From Paenibacillus tyrphae (GTDB lineage: Bacteria > Bacillota > Bacilli > Paenibacillales > NBRC-103111), in assembly GCF_024158745.1 (NCBI RefSeq), contig NZ_JAMZAW010000032.1, positions 1-64,000 on the forward strand: a stretch of DNA of 64,000 nucleotides. Reading direction: 5' to 3'. Positions 7,220-13,650 of the stretch are shown one piece after another (within the stretch, counting starts at the first letter, position 1; each line of letters starts with the position of its first letter). The position numbers and the translations under genes were made by a program. A model generated the notes under the pieces. That model saw nothing but the letters and a program-made list of their open reading frames with translations. It was not told the origin of the DNA and did no database searches.

Positions 7220-7933
7220 ATGTTGCAAAATCAAAAAGTGATCATTATCGGCGGCAGCTCCGGAATCGGTCTGGAAACCGCGAAACAGGCGATTGCACTC
7301 GGCGCGGAAGTAATCATAGCCAGCCGCTCGGAGCATAAACTGCAAAGCGCCAAAGAGCAGCTCGGACCGAAGGCTGCGGCTTATACGCTGGATACGACGG
7401 ACGAAGGACAGGTGCAGGCATTTTTTGAAAAAGTCGGAGCGTTCGAACATCTTGTCGTCAGCGCCGCGGAAACTTCGGGCGGGCCGTTCCTTCAAACCGA
7501 TACGGCGCAATCCCGCAAATTGTTCGAAAACAAATTCTGGGGTCAATACTATGCGGCCAAATACGGCGCGCCGCACATCTCGAAGAACGGTTCGATTACC
7601 CTGTTCTCCGGCGTGGTCGCCTACAAAGCGATGGTCGGCTCATCCGCCCTTGGCGCGGTCAACGCGGCGGTCTCGAATCTGGGCCAGACGCTAGCGCTGG
7701 AGCTTGCTCCGATCCGGGTCAATATCGTATCCCCGGGGATCATCGATACGCCTTCGCGCAGCAAAATGCCGGAGGATGCGCGCAATCAATTTTACGAAAC
7801 CGTGGCCGGCAAGCTCCCGGTCAAACGGGTTGGCAAAGCGGAAGATGTCGCACAAAGCGTGCTCTATCTGATCCAAAACGGTTTCGTGACCGGCACCGTT
7901 ATGCATGTGGAAGGCGGGCATATTTTGACTTAA
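7220..7933 (+). CDS. SDR-family oxidoreductase
   Basis: A 237-residue classical short-chain dehydrogenase: nucleotide-binding GGSSGIG near residues 11-17, ASRSEHK just after strand 2 (basic residues suggest NADPH), SAAETSGG in place of the NNAG motif, and VNIVSPGIIDTP after the active-site helix. The usual YxxxK catalytic pair is not in standard form (SGVVAYKAMVGSSALGAVNA), so the Tyr/Lys geometry looks altered; members with this pattern occur next to HxlR regulators. Last gene of the operon, with AAAGGAGGA before ATG. Confidence 0.8.
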   Translation: MLQNQKVIIIGGSSGIGLETAKQAIALGAEVIIASRSEHKLQSAKEQLGPKAAAYTLDTTDEGQVQAFFEKVGAFEHLVVSAAETSGGPFLQTDTAQSRKLFENKFWGQYYAAKYGAPHISKNGSITLFSGVVAYKAMVGSSALGAVNAAVSNLGQTLALELAPIRVNIVSPGIIDTPSRSKMPEDARNQFYETVAGKLPVKRVGKAEDVAQSVLYLIQNGFVTGTVMHVEGGHILT

Positions 7934-7951
7934 GCTTATGTGGGGGAAGGG

Positions 7952-8096
7952 CCAGGCTTCTCCTAGCCCGGTGAGCTTGGTGAGAAAGTGATTACTTAAG
8001 GTAGTAGAGGCGTACGAGGGGGTGGGGTATCTCTATTTTTGTAAAAACACACTTTCTCAACACTCCGGCCGGGCTTCTCCTAGCCCGGCATTTTTG
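7952..8096 (+). terminator. Terminator with duplicated hairpin and long-range inverted repeat
   Basis: GCCGGGC-TTCTCCTA-GCCCGGC followed by ATTTTTG at about 8068-8096 is a strong intrinsic terminator. A sister sequence, GGCTTCTCCTAGCCCGG, sits at about 7955-7971. Between them TGAGAAAGTG (7981-7990) is perfectly complementary to CACTTTCTCA (8050-8059). The whole block ends the exporter operon. Confidence 0.65.
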
Positions 8097-8177
8097 TTAG
8101 TATCGCTTTAGATGCAACGGTAAAGTGCGTGCGGTAATATTTGGAAATAAATACAACGCTACTTACCTTTAAAAAAC

Positions 8178-8369
8178 TTGTTTAACCCCCACGGCATAAA
8201 CATTTGTCAAAATGGCGGAAACGACCTCACCCATTATCATATGCACCTCATTCCAAGATACGAAGGCGACGGATTTTCCTGGAGCGAACCATTGCAACCA
8301 CATGGTGCCGAAAAACGTTTGGGCCAGACTAAGGAAAAGATTTTACGGGCGTTGAACACAGCCTTGTAA
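8178..8369 (+). pseudogene. C-terminal remnant of a HIT-family hydrolase
   Basis: The frame carries FNPHGINICQNGGNDLTHYH and the histidine triad HYHMHLIPRY of HIT proteins (nucleotide-phosphate hydrolases or transferases), but the N-terminal half of the domain is absent: an in-frame TAA lies at about 8147. The only start codons are TTGs without a ribosome site. Treated as a truncated gene. Confidence 0.6.
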
Positions 8370-8463
8370 AAAAAGGCCTCGAACCTGACAGGATACGAAA
8401 GGTTCAAGGCCTACATTATCGTGCTTCGTTCATTTTGTCCCTCTCCCCAAGCTTCCTGACGGC

Positions 8464-8837
8464 ATTCAATTCGCCGCCGACAGCTTAAACCACACGCTCT
8501 TATAATCGCCATCAAGCGGTAGAATTGGCAGCCCGATTTGCATAAGGCGGTCTCCGAGATAATGGTCTTCCAAGCCGCTGACCCGGTAATCGAATTCCGC
8601 ATGCAATCCCTTTAGCCGTAATCGGCGCAAGGGCCGTTAGACACCGCCTACACTTGGAATTAAAATACCACCTCCCTCCGGTCCTCCGAAACGAGCATGC
8701 CGTCTCATTGCCGCTGAACGGGCTTTTCAGGCGATACAAGTCGCCGTTTTGGATCAGCACTTCGCCACCATCGTTGCACGGTCGTGATCGATACCGACTT
8801 TAAGCAGCGTGCCGTAAGTGCTGTTGCTCGCATCCTT
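8464..8837 (-). pseudogene. C-terminal remnant of a GH36 alpha-galactosidase
   Basis: Read on the minus strand, LIQNGDLYRLKSPFSGNETA in one frame and then LKGLHAEFDYRVSGLEDHYL ... DYKSVWFKLSAAN in another are the end of a GH36 alpha-galactosidase. At least two frameshifts and in-frame stops separate them. The catalytic barrel is missing entirely. The first part (DASNSTYGTLLKVGID) may come from another gene. Clearly non-functional. Confidence 0.65.
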
Positions 8838-8900
8838 AGATTAAATGAGGTAACCAGATCAAGCTGATCAACCTCTCCACATGCATCTTCCTAAGCTTTT

Positions 8901-10190
8901 TTAAAGGCATGAGTTCTCTTCTTTCTTTACCGCCAATATTTGAATACAAGTCAGAACCAGCATCAGGGCAAGGAATGCAATACCAATGGTAATATTTCCA
9001 GTTGCATCGTTTAACAAACCGATAACATAAGGTCCAACAAATCCGCCGAAGTTCCCGACCGAATTTATTATTCCAATTCCTACTACAGCCGCTTGAGCTG
9101 AAACCGTAGCCGATGTAAAGGCCCAGTAGGGACCCGAGAAGCTGTATAGACCAGCAGTAGTTAAACAAATCATACTCACGGAAACAAAAAGATTCGGAGA
9201 GAACAGTAGTCCTATTAAACCGATGGCGCCCAGCAATGGTCCAAATGCAGCATGATATTTACGTTCCCCAGTACGATCGGAATGAATCCCCATCAATACC
9301 ATCGCAATGGCCCCGCAAAGGTACGGGAGCATGGTTATAACCCCAACTTGAGAGTTTGTAAATACATCTGACAAAGATTTTATAATTCGCGGCATCCAGA
9401 AACTAATTCCATAAAGCCCTACAACGAAAGTCAGATTCGTTAAAGCAAATCTCCATACAACTCGGTCTCTAAAGACAGCCTTAATAGATAAGCCTTTTTC
9501 ATTCGCTTTATTATTTTCTTCTTGACGTATGGCATGAGTTAACCATTCTTTTTGTTCATTGGTAAGCCATTTCGCCTTTTCGGGCGTATCTGTCAAGTAG
9601 AAAAATGTAAGGATGCCCAGAACAATCGCCGGGATTCCTGCAAGGATAAACAGCCAGCGCCATCCCGGGAGTCCTGCCCAATGGATATTTTCTACGATCC
9701 AGATCGAGACGGGAGCTCCAAATGCATTTGCAAGCGGAGGGGCTGTCATAATGAGGGCAACCACTTTTGCACGTTCTTTTGATCTAAACCAAAAGGTGAT
9801 ATAAAGGATAATTCCAGGGAAAAAACCTGCTTCCGCAATGCCGAGAAGAAAACGAAGCATATAAAGGTGCGTTACGCTGTCTGCCCATGCTGTAATCATC
9901 GTTACGATTCCCCAGGTTAACAGGATGCGGCCTATCCATTTTCTTGCTCCAAACCGTTTTAACAGCAAATTGCTTGGAATTTCAAACAGAATATATCCAA
10001 GAAAGAAAATGCCTGAAATGAAACCAAACATACTGGCTGATATATTTAACGCCTTATCCATACCGCCCATGGAGGAATAAGTTATGCTTACCCGGTCTAG
10101 AAAGGCGATCATGTAGCCAATAAACAGATAGGGAATCAGCCTTATGGAGATTTTCTTGATGGTCGTTTGTTCCATCCTTACCTTGTCCAT
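8901..10190 (-). CDS. MFS transporter, anion:cation symporter type
   Basis: About 429 residues with 12 membrane helices. RLIPYLFIGYMIAFLDRVSI is the standard first helix of the ACS family (glucarate, galactonate, 4-hydroxyphenylacetate permeases), and GIAEAGFFPGIILYITFWF and WRWLFILAGIPA are further hallmarks. The ATG at 10190 is chosen because AAGGAGGAGTTACA lies just before it. Divergent from an AraC regulator and close to a sugar-type dehydrogenase and a lyxose-isomerase-like gene, so uptake of a sugar acid or related carbohydrate is the likely job. The substrate cannot be read from sequence. Confidence 0.85.
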   Translation of the reverse strand: MDKVRMEQTTIKKISIRLIPYLFIGYMIAFLDRVSITYSSMGGMDKALNISASMFGFISGIFFLGYILFEIPSNLLLKRFGARKWIGRILLTWGIVTMITAWADSVTHLYMLRFLLGIAEAGFFPGIILYITFWFRSKERAKVVALIMTAPPLANAFGAPVSIWIVENIHWAGLPGWRWLFILAGIPAIVLGILTFFYLTDTPEKAKWLTNEQKEWLTHAIRQEENNKANEKGLSIKAVFRDRVVWRFALTNLTFVVGLYGISFWMPRIIKSLSDVFTNSQVGVITMLPYLCGAIAMVLMGIHSDRTGERKYHAAFGPLLGAIGLIGLLFSPNLFVSVSMICLTTAGLYSFSGPYWAFTSATVSAQAAVVGIGIINSVGNFGGFVGPYVIGLLNDATGNITIGIAFLALMLVLTCIQILAVKKEENSCL

Positions 10191-10244
10191 TGTAACTCCT
10201 CCTTCAAACAAACGAATGTTTAAATTGTACTTGCTTTCATGTAA

Positions 10245-10257
10245 AATCATAAATGAT
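10245..10257. promoter_or_regulatory. Shared palindrome, copy 1 (candidate AraC operator)
   Basis: AATCATAAATGAT (dyad ATCAT-AA-ATGAT) sits between the MFS gene and the divergent AraC gene. The identical 13 bases recur at 12686-12698 before the dehydrogenase gene. TTTCATG lies a few bases upstream of both copies. Confidence 0.5.
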
Positions 10258-10279
10258 AACCGGTGAAGGGTGATTATTC

Positions 10280-11155
10280 ATGCAGAACTCCGTAAGGGAC
10301 AACCAATTGCGTATGCTCTGGAGCTCAAGAATCGACTATTCCGAGAACAGTGGCGTAAAACCTCATTCCCATGCCGACCTCTACCAGCTTCTACTCATCA
10401 TCAGTGGAAGCGGGACGGTTCAATTTGGTAATCAGCACCTTCCGATTACATCCAATCAATACATTTTGCTCCCGCAAACGATAGAACATGGATTCCAATT
10501 TTCAGAAGACACGACCACATTAGATTTTAAATTTCAGATATTATGCAAAGAGTTCAGAGAGCTTGTAAGCGATTGCAATTTAATGGAACCTGTTGACATC
10601 AGCAATCTCGATCAATTCAAACAAGTTTTTAAGCTGTCCATCGCTTACCAGAAAACAAAAGATTCATTGCTGCGGTATCGAATTGATGTAGGGTTCAAAG
10701 CTGCCTTCCTATTCCTTTTACATGCACAGCAGTCGGCTAAAAAAAACCAACGCATACCGGAAACATCCGAAGTCGTTTCGGATTCAGCTATCGTTCAATT
10801 TTTACGCGAGCATATCCATACGAAAATAACTTTGGCGGAAATTGCTCGTCATTTCGGATTCCACCCGCATTATTTCATTAATTTGTGTCATAAAGAGCTG
10901 GGCCTGTCGCCCATGCATTATTTACAACAATTAAGACTGGAAAAAGCAAGGGAATATCTGGAATTTACGAATATGTCCATTGATGAAATTGCAGATACCC
11001 TTTCCTTAAGCACCCCTTATTTTTCAAGATTGTTTCGTGAACGCGAGGGCCTGCCGCCTTCTCAATACCGGGAGCAGACCCGCACGCTAGTTGATAAGGA
11101 CATCATATTGGAACAAGATTTTTCTGTAGAAATGCAGCCTAGACGAAACAACTAA
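10280..11155 (+). CDS. AraC-family transcriptional regulator with cupin sensor
   Basis: A 291-residue regulator. Residues ~15-100 form an AraC-type cupin (HSHADLYQLLLIISGSGTV, LLPQTIEHGF) that would bind the inducer. The last ~100 residues hold two helix-turn-helix motifs: ITLAEIARHFGFHPHYFINL and MSIDEIADTLSLSTPYFSRLF. The start ATG follows GGTGAAGGGTG. It is divergent from the MFS importer, and its probable operator occurs in both promoters of the locus, so it most likely controls transport and the dehydrogenase/HIT operon in response to the substrate. Confidence 0.85.
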   Translation: MQNSVRDNQLRMLWSSRIDYSENSGVKPHSHADLYQLLLIISGSGTVQFGNQHLPITSNQYILLPQTIEHGFQFSEDTTTLDFKFQILCKEFRELVSDCNLMEPVDISNLDQFKQVFKLSIAYQKTKDSLLRYRIDVGFKAAFLFLLHAQQSAKKNQRIPETSEVVSDSAIVQFLREHIHTKITLAEIARHFGFHPHYFINLCHKELGLSPMHYLQQLRLEKAREYLEFTNMSIDEIADTLSLSTPYFSRLFREREGLPPSQYREQTRTLVDKDIILEQDFSVEMQPRRNN

Positions 11156-11160
11156 CCGTA

Positions 11161-11583
11161 TTACTTTAAATACACCTTTATCCTTTCAATCAGAGAAAGA
11201 TATGCGGCTGTGTTTATCATTTTCATGTTATCCGTGTTATTGTCAAAAGCTCTTCCCCAGTCGTTTCCGGTTTTGTACTTGGGCACTAAATGAGCATGCA
11301 AATGCGATACCAGATCGCCATAAATGGCATAGTTCATTTTGTCCGGAGAGAACGCTTGTTGTATGGCATAAGCGCATTTCGAGACATCCTCCATGAATTG
11401 TTGTCTGATGGAAGGTTCCAGATAAAACAATTCGGTTTGATGATCGTTTAACGCGATAATGCATCTGCCGGGATTGGTTTGGTCTTTGGACAAATATAGA
11501 GTGGAAACAGGAAACCGGCTCACCTCAATCATTAAGGCATCGAGTTTCGCATCCTTGGTACAATAGAAGCAATCTTTAGGCAT
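11161..11583 (-). CDS. HIT-family protein
   Basis: About 140 residues with an N-terminal CFYC pair (zinc site common in HIT proteins) and the histidine triad LVSHLHAHLVPKY near the C-terminus. HIT proteins hydrolyse or transfer nucleoside monophosphates from substrates such as AMP-linked compounds or nucleotide sugars. The ATG at 11583 lies inside the last codons of the upstream dehydrogenase (8-base overlap), so the two are translated together; a longer start at 11610 would overlap further and lacks a ribosome site. Its link with a sugar dehydrogenase suggests a nucleotide-sugar or sugar-phosphate side reaction, which is speculative. Confidence 0.8.
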   Translation of the reverse strand: MPKDCFYCTKDAKLDALMIEVSRFPVSTLYLSKDQTNPGRCIIALNDHQTELFYLEPSIRQQFMEDVSKCAYAIQQAFSPDKMNYAIYGDLVSHLHAHLVPKYKTGNDWGRAFDNNTDNMKMINTAAYLSLIERIKVYLK

Positions 11584-12628
11584 GATGTTCACCGTCAGAC
11601 TGGCAATCAATCATTACATGTATCGTATCCCCCTTATGTTGATTCCTTATGGCAAAAGCCTCATCGATACGCTCAAGAGGAAAAATATGGGTTATGGTTT
11701 CTTTCGTGTTAACCAATCCGTCCATAACCAACCGGAGGCCTTCTTCAAATAGCCGTCGATTATCGATATCCCGCTTTGGTTCTGTGGAGAAGATATCCAG
11801 ACGCTTTTTGTGAATTTTAAAGAAATCGATTGGTTCATGACACGTACCAATACAACCATACATGATAATACGGCCATTTTGGGCTGCGGCATTTATCGCA
11901 TCTACCATGCCTGAACCCTCAAGCAAACAAGGTATCACGACATCAAAACCGTCCGGAAAATCCTTTCCTACGATATCCATCGTTTTACTGTCTTTGCTCG
12001 GCAGCTTATAGGTGTGGGTGGCTCCGTATTTTTTGGCCAATTCAAGCTTTTCATCGAACAAGTCCGTTACCGCCAAGTTGCGTGGGCTGAATAAGCTGAT
12101 CACTTGTGTCATGGCTAATCCGCTTACACCTTGACCCATAATCAGTACATTTTTACTTGGCGAAATCTGGGCAATCTCCGCCGTGTGGATTAACGGCGGA
12201 AGTACTTCAATTAAAGATCCTTCGATTAACGGAAATTCCTTAGGCAAAACTTTGACGGAAAAAGGATCGCAACAAACGTATTCGGCAAAAGCACCCCATA
12301 CATATCGCAGCGTGACATGATCGCCGACCTTTAAGCCGATCACATGCTCCCCGACTTTATCGATTATTCCTGCCACTTCATGGCCCAGTCGAGTTGGGTA
12401 AGTTATAAATTCAGGTTCACGGGCTCCGCGGAAAACCTCGACATCGCTTCCGCAAATCCCAACCCATTTCACTTTGACGCGCACCTCGTTATCCTTCGGG
12501 TCCGGAATTAACGCACGCTTGATCATAATTTTTCCAATATCCTCCATAACGGCACACATTTGTGTTCCTTCCCCATCGTAGTCCACTAATTCCATTGGTG
12601 GAACCGTCATTTTCCTTACCATTTCCAT
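11576..12628 (-). CDS. Zinc-type medium-chain alcohol/sugar dehydrogenase
   Basis: A 350-residue MDR-family enzyme: VGICGSDVEVF (catalytic zinc Cys), LGHEVAGIIDKVG (second ligand region), and Rossmann motif VLIMGQGVSGLAMTQ followed by DLFDEK (acidic residue, favouring NAD). The structural-zinc lobe with four Cys is missing: VTLRYVWGAFAEYV joins directly where the loop normally lies, as in some polyol dehydrogenase subgroups. It probably oxidises a polyol or sugar alcohol in the cytoplasm. AAGGGGATGG precedes the ATG. It is coupled to the HIT gene and preceded by the putative AraC operator. Confidence 0.8.
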   Translation of the reverse strand: MEMVRKMTVPPMELVDYDGEGTQMCAVMEDIGKIMIKRALIPDPKDNEVRVKVKWVGICGSDVEVFRGAREPEFITYPTRLGHEVAGIIDKVGEHVIGLKVGDHVTLRYVWGAFAEYVCCDPFSVKVLPKEFPLIEGSLIEVLPPLIHTAEIAQISPSKNVLIMGQGVSGLAMTQVISLFSPRNLAVTDLFDEKLELAKKYGATHTYKLPSKDSKTMDIVGKDFPDGFDVVIPCLLEGSGMVDAINAAAQNGRIIMYGCIGTCHEPIDFFKIHKKRLDIFSTEPKRDIDNRRLFEEGLRLVMDGLVNTKETITHIFPLERIDEAFAIRNQHKGDTIHVMIDCQSDGEHHA

Positions 12629-12685
12629 CCATCCCCTTCTACATTTCGTGTTTGCCTACGTAACAAGTGTATTTCATGAAACCGC

Positions 12686-12698
12686 AATCATAAATGAT
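12686..12698. promoter_or_regulatory. Shared palindrome, copy 2 (candidate AraC operator)
   Basis: Exact repeat of AATCATAAATGAT found at 10245-10257, here about 60 bases upstream of the dehydrogenase start. Confidence 0.5.
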
Positions 12699-12711
12699 CA
12701 GAATACTCGAC

Positions 12712-12761
12712 TATTTAACCAAAATTCATGTCTTTAAATGGATATGAATATCGGTTAAATA
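12712..12761. repeat. Nested inverted repeat in divergent promoter region
   Basis: TATTTAACC (12712-12720) faces GGTTAAATA (12753-12761), with AATTCAT and ATGAATAT facing each other inside. Located between the dehydrogenase and the lyxose-isomerase-like gene; likely regulatory. Confidence 0.4.
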
Positions 12762-12841
12762 AAAATGTATTCCCGATATAGAGGTTTAAATGGGAGTCAT
12801 GTAGGATGGTTTGTAAATGGAGTAAAAGGATGTGAAGGCTT

Positions 12842-13387
12842 TTGATTCGTAGACAACAATTTCTTGAGGTAAAAAAAGTCTCGCTGGCCTATTTAAAAAA
12901 AGCAGGAATTGTTCTGACGCCACAAGAGTCGGACCAGATCGAAATTGCCGATTTCGGTTTGAATCGTTTGGAGGAAATCGGCTTGCAATTGTTCGTTTAC
13001 ATGAATACTGAACGCTGCTGTGCTAAGGAATTGGTGTTATTGCCCGGACAAACCTGCCCTCAACACTTGCATCCGCCTGTGAACGGTATATTGGGTAAAG
13101 AAGAGACATTCCGCTGCAGATATGGAACGGTTTACCTCTATGTGCCCGGACCTAAAACCGAGCATCCTCATGCCTCTCCCCCTGCAGGCAGGGAAAAATA
13201 TTATACCGTATGGCATGAAATTGTTTTAAATCCCGGTGAACAATACACGATTTACCCGAATACTCCTCACTGGTTTCAAGCAGGGCCCGAAGGTGCAATT
13301 GTCTCGGAGTTCTCAACAAAAAGCACAGATGAACACGATATTTTTATCGATCCGGCAATTGATCGTGTTCCTAAAATCGCCGACTAA
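12842..13387 (+). CDS. D-lyxose ketol-isomerase-like cupin protein
   Basis: A 181-residue cupin resembling D-lyxose isomerases of the YdaE type, which interconvert D-lyxose/D-xylulose or D-mannose/D-fructose. Metal ligands are visible in CPQHLHPPV ... GKEETFRCRYG (His, His, Glu) and in YPNTPHWFQAGP (His). Starts at TTG with a weak GAAGG ribosome site; an upstream alternative was not found. It is divergent from the dehydrogenase and feeds the same likely pathway: isomerisation to D-xylulose would hand the product to the xylulokinase encoded further along the window. Confidence 0.75.
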   Translation: MIRRQQFLEVKKVSLAYLKKAGIVLTPQESDQIEIADFGLNRLEEIGLQLFVYMNTERCCAKELVLLPGQTCPQHLHPPVNGILGKEETFRCRYGTVYLYVPGPKTEHPHASPPAGREKYYTVWHEIVLNPGEQYTIYPNTPHWFQAGPEGAIVSEFSTKSTDEHDIFIDPAIDRVPKIAD

Positions 13388-13388
13388 C

Positions 13389-13531
13389 TCATTCAGTAAA
13401 ACTCGCGCAATCCCCCGTACGTAAGAGTCCTTGCTCAAAACGCGGCGATCCTTCCCGGAATTCGACCGGAGAACGGTCGCCTAATTTTTTTGGAACCGTT
13501 CATCGTTATAATACTTCATCTATTCGGCTAT
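13389..13531 (-). pseudogene. IS3-family transposase (OrfB) C-terminal remnant
   Basis: On the minus strand MKYYNDERFQKKLGDRSPVE is the end of an IS3/IS150-group DDE transposase (YYN-ER-Q motif), preceded by IAE and a stop codon. DNA up to about 13622 (A/T runs, an imperfect hairpin) probably also belongs to the decayed element. No terminal repeat or upstream catalytic part is present. Confidence 0.55.
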
Positions 13532-13650
13532 CCCTTTTTTGCCATGAAAAAATCCCCCTCGGTGAACAGTGTTGAGTCCGTCATAACACGAACTCTTTTT
13601 TCACTGTCTACCGTAAGGGGATAATACATTTCTTCACTTCTTCTCCGCTT

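Noticed and set aside
8178..8369. Functional HIT protein
   Set aside because: Only the C-terminal half of the domain is present and no ribosome site precedes the TTG start.
13540..13622. Terminator or riboswitch before the GH3 gene region
   Set aside because: The sequence continues the decayed IS3-type element and lies downstream of GH3 on the wrong side for a leader.
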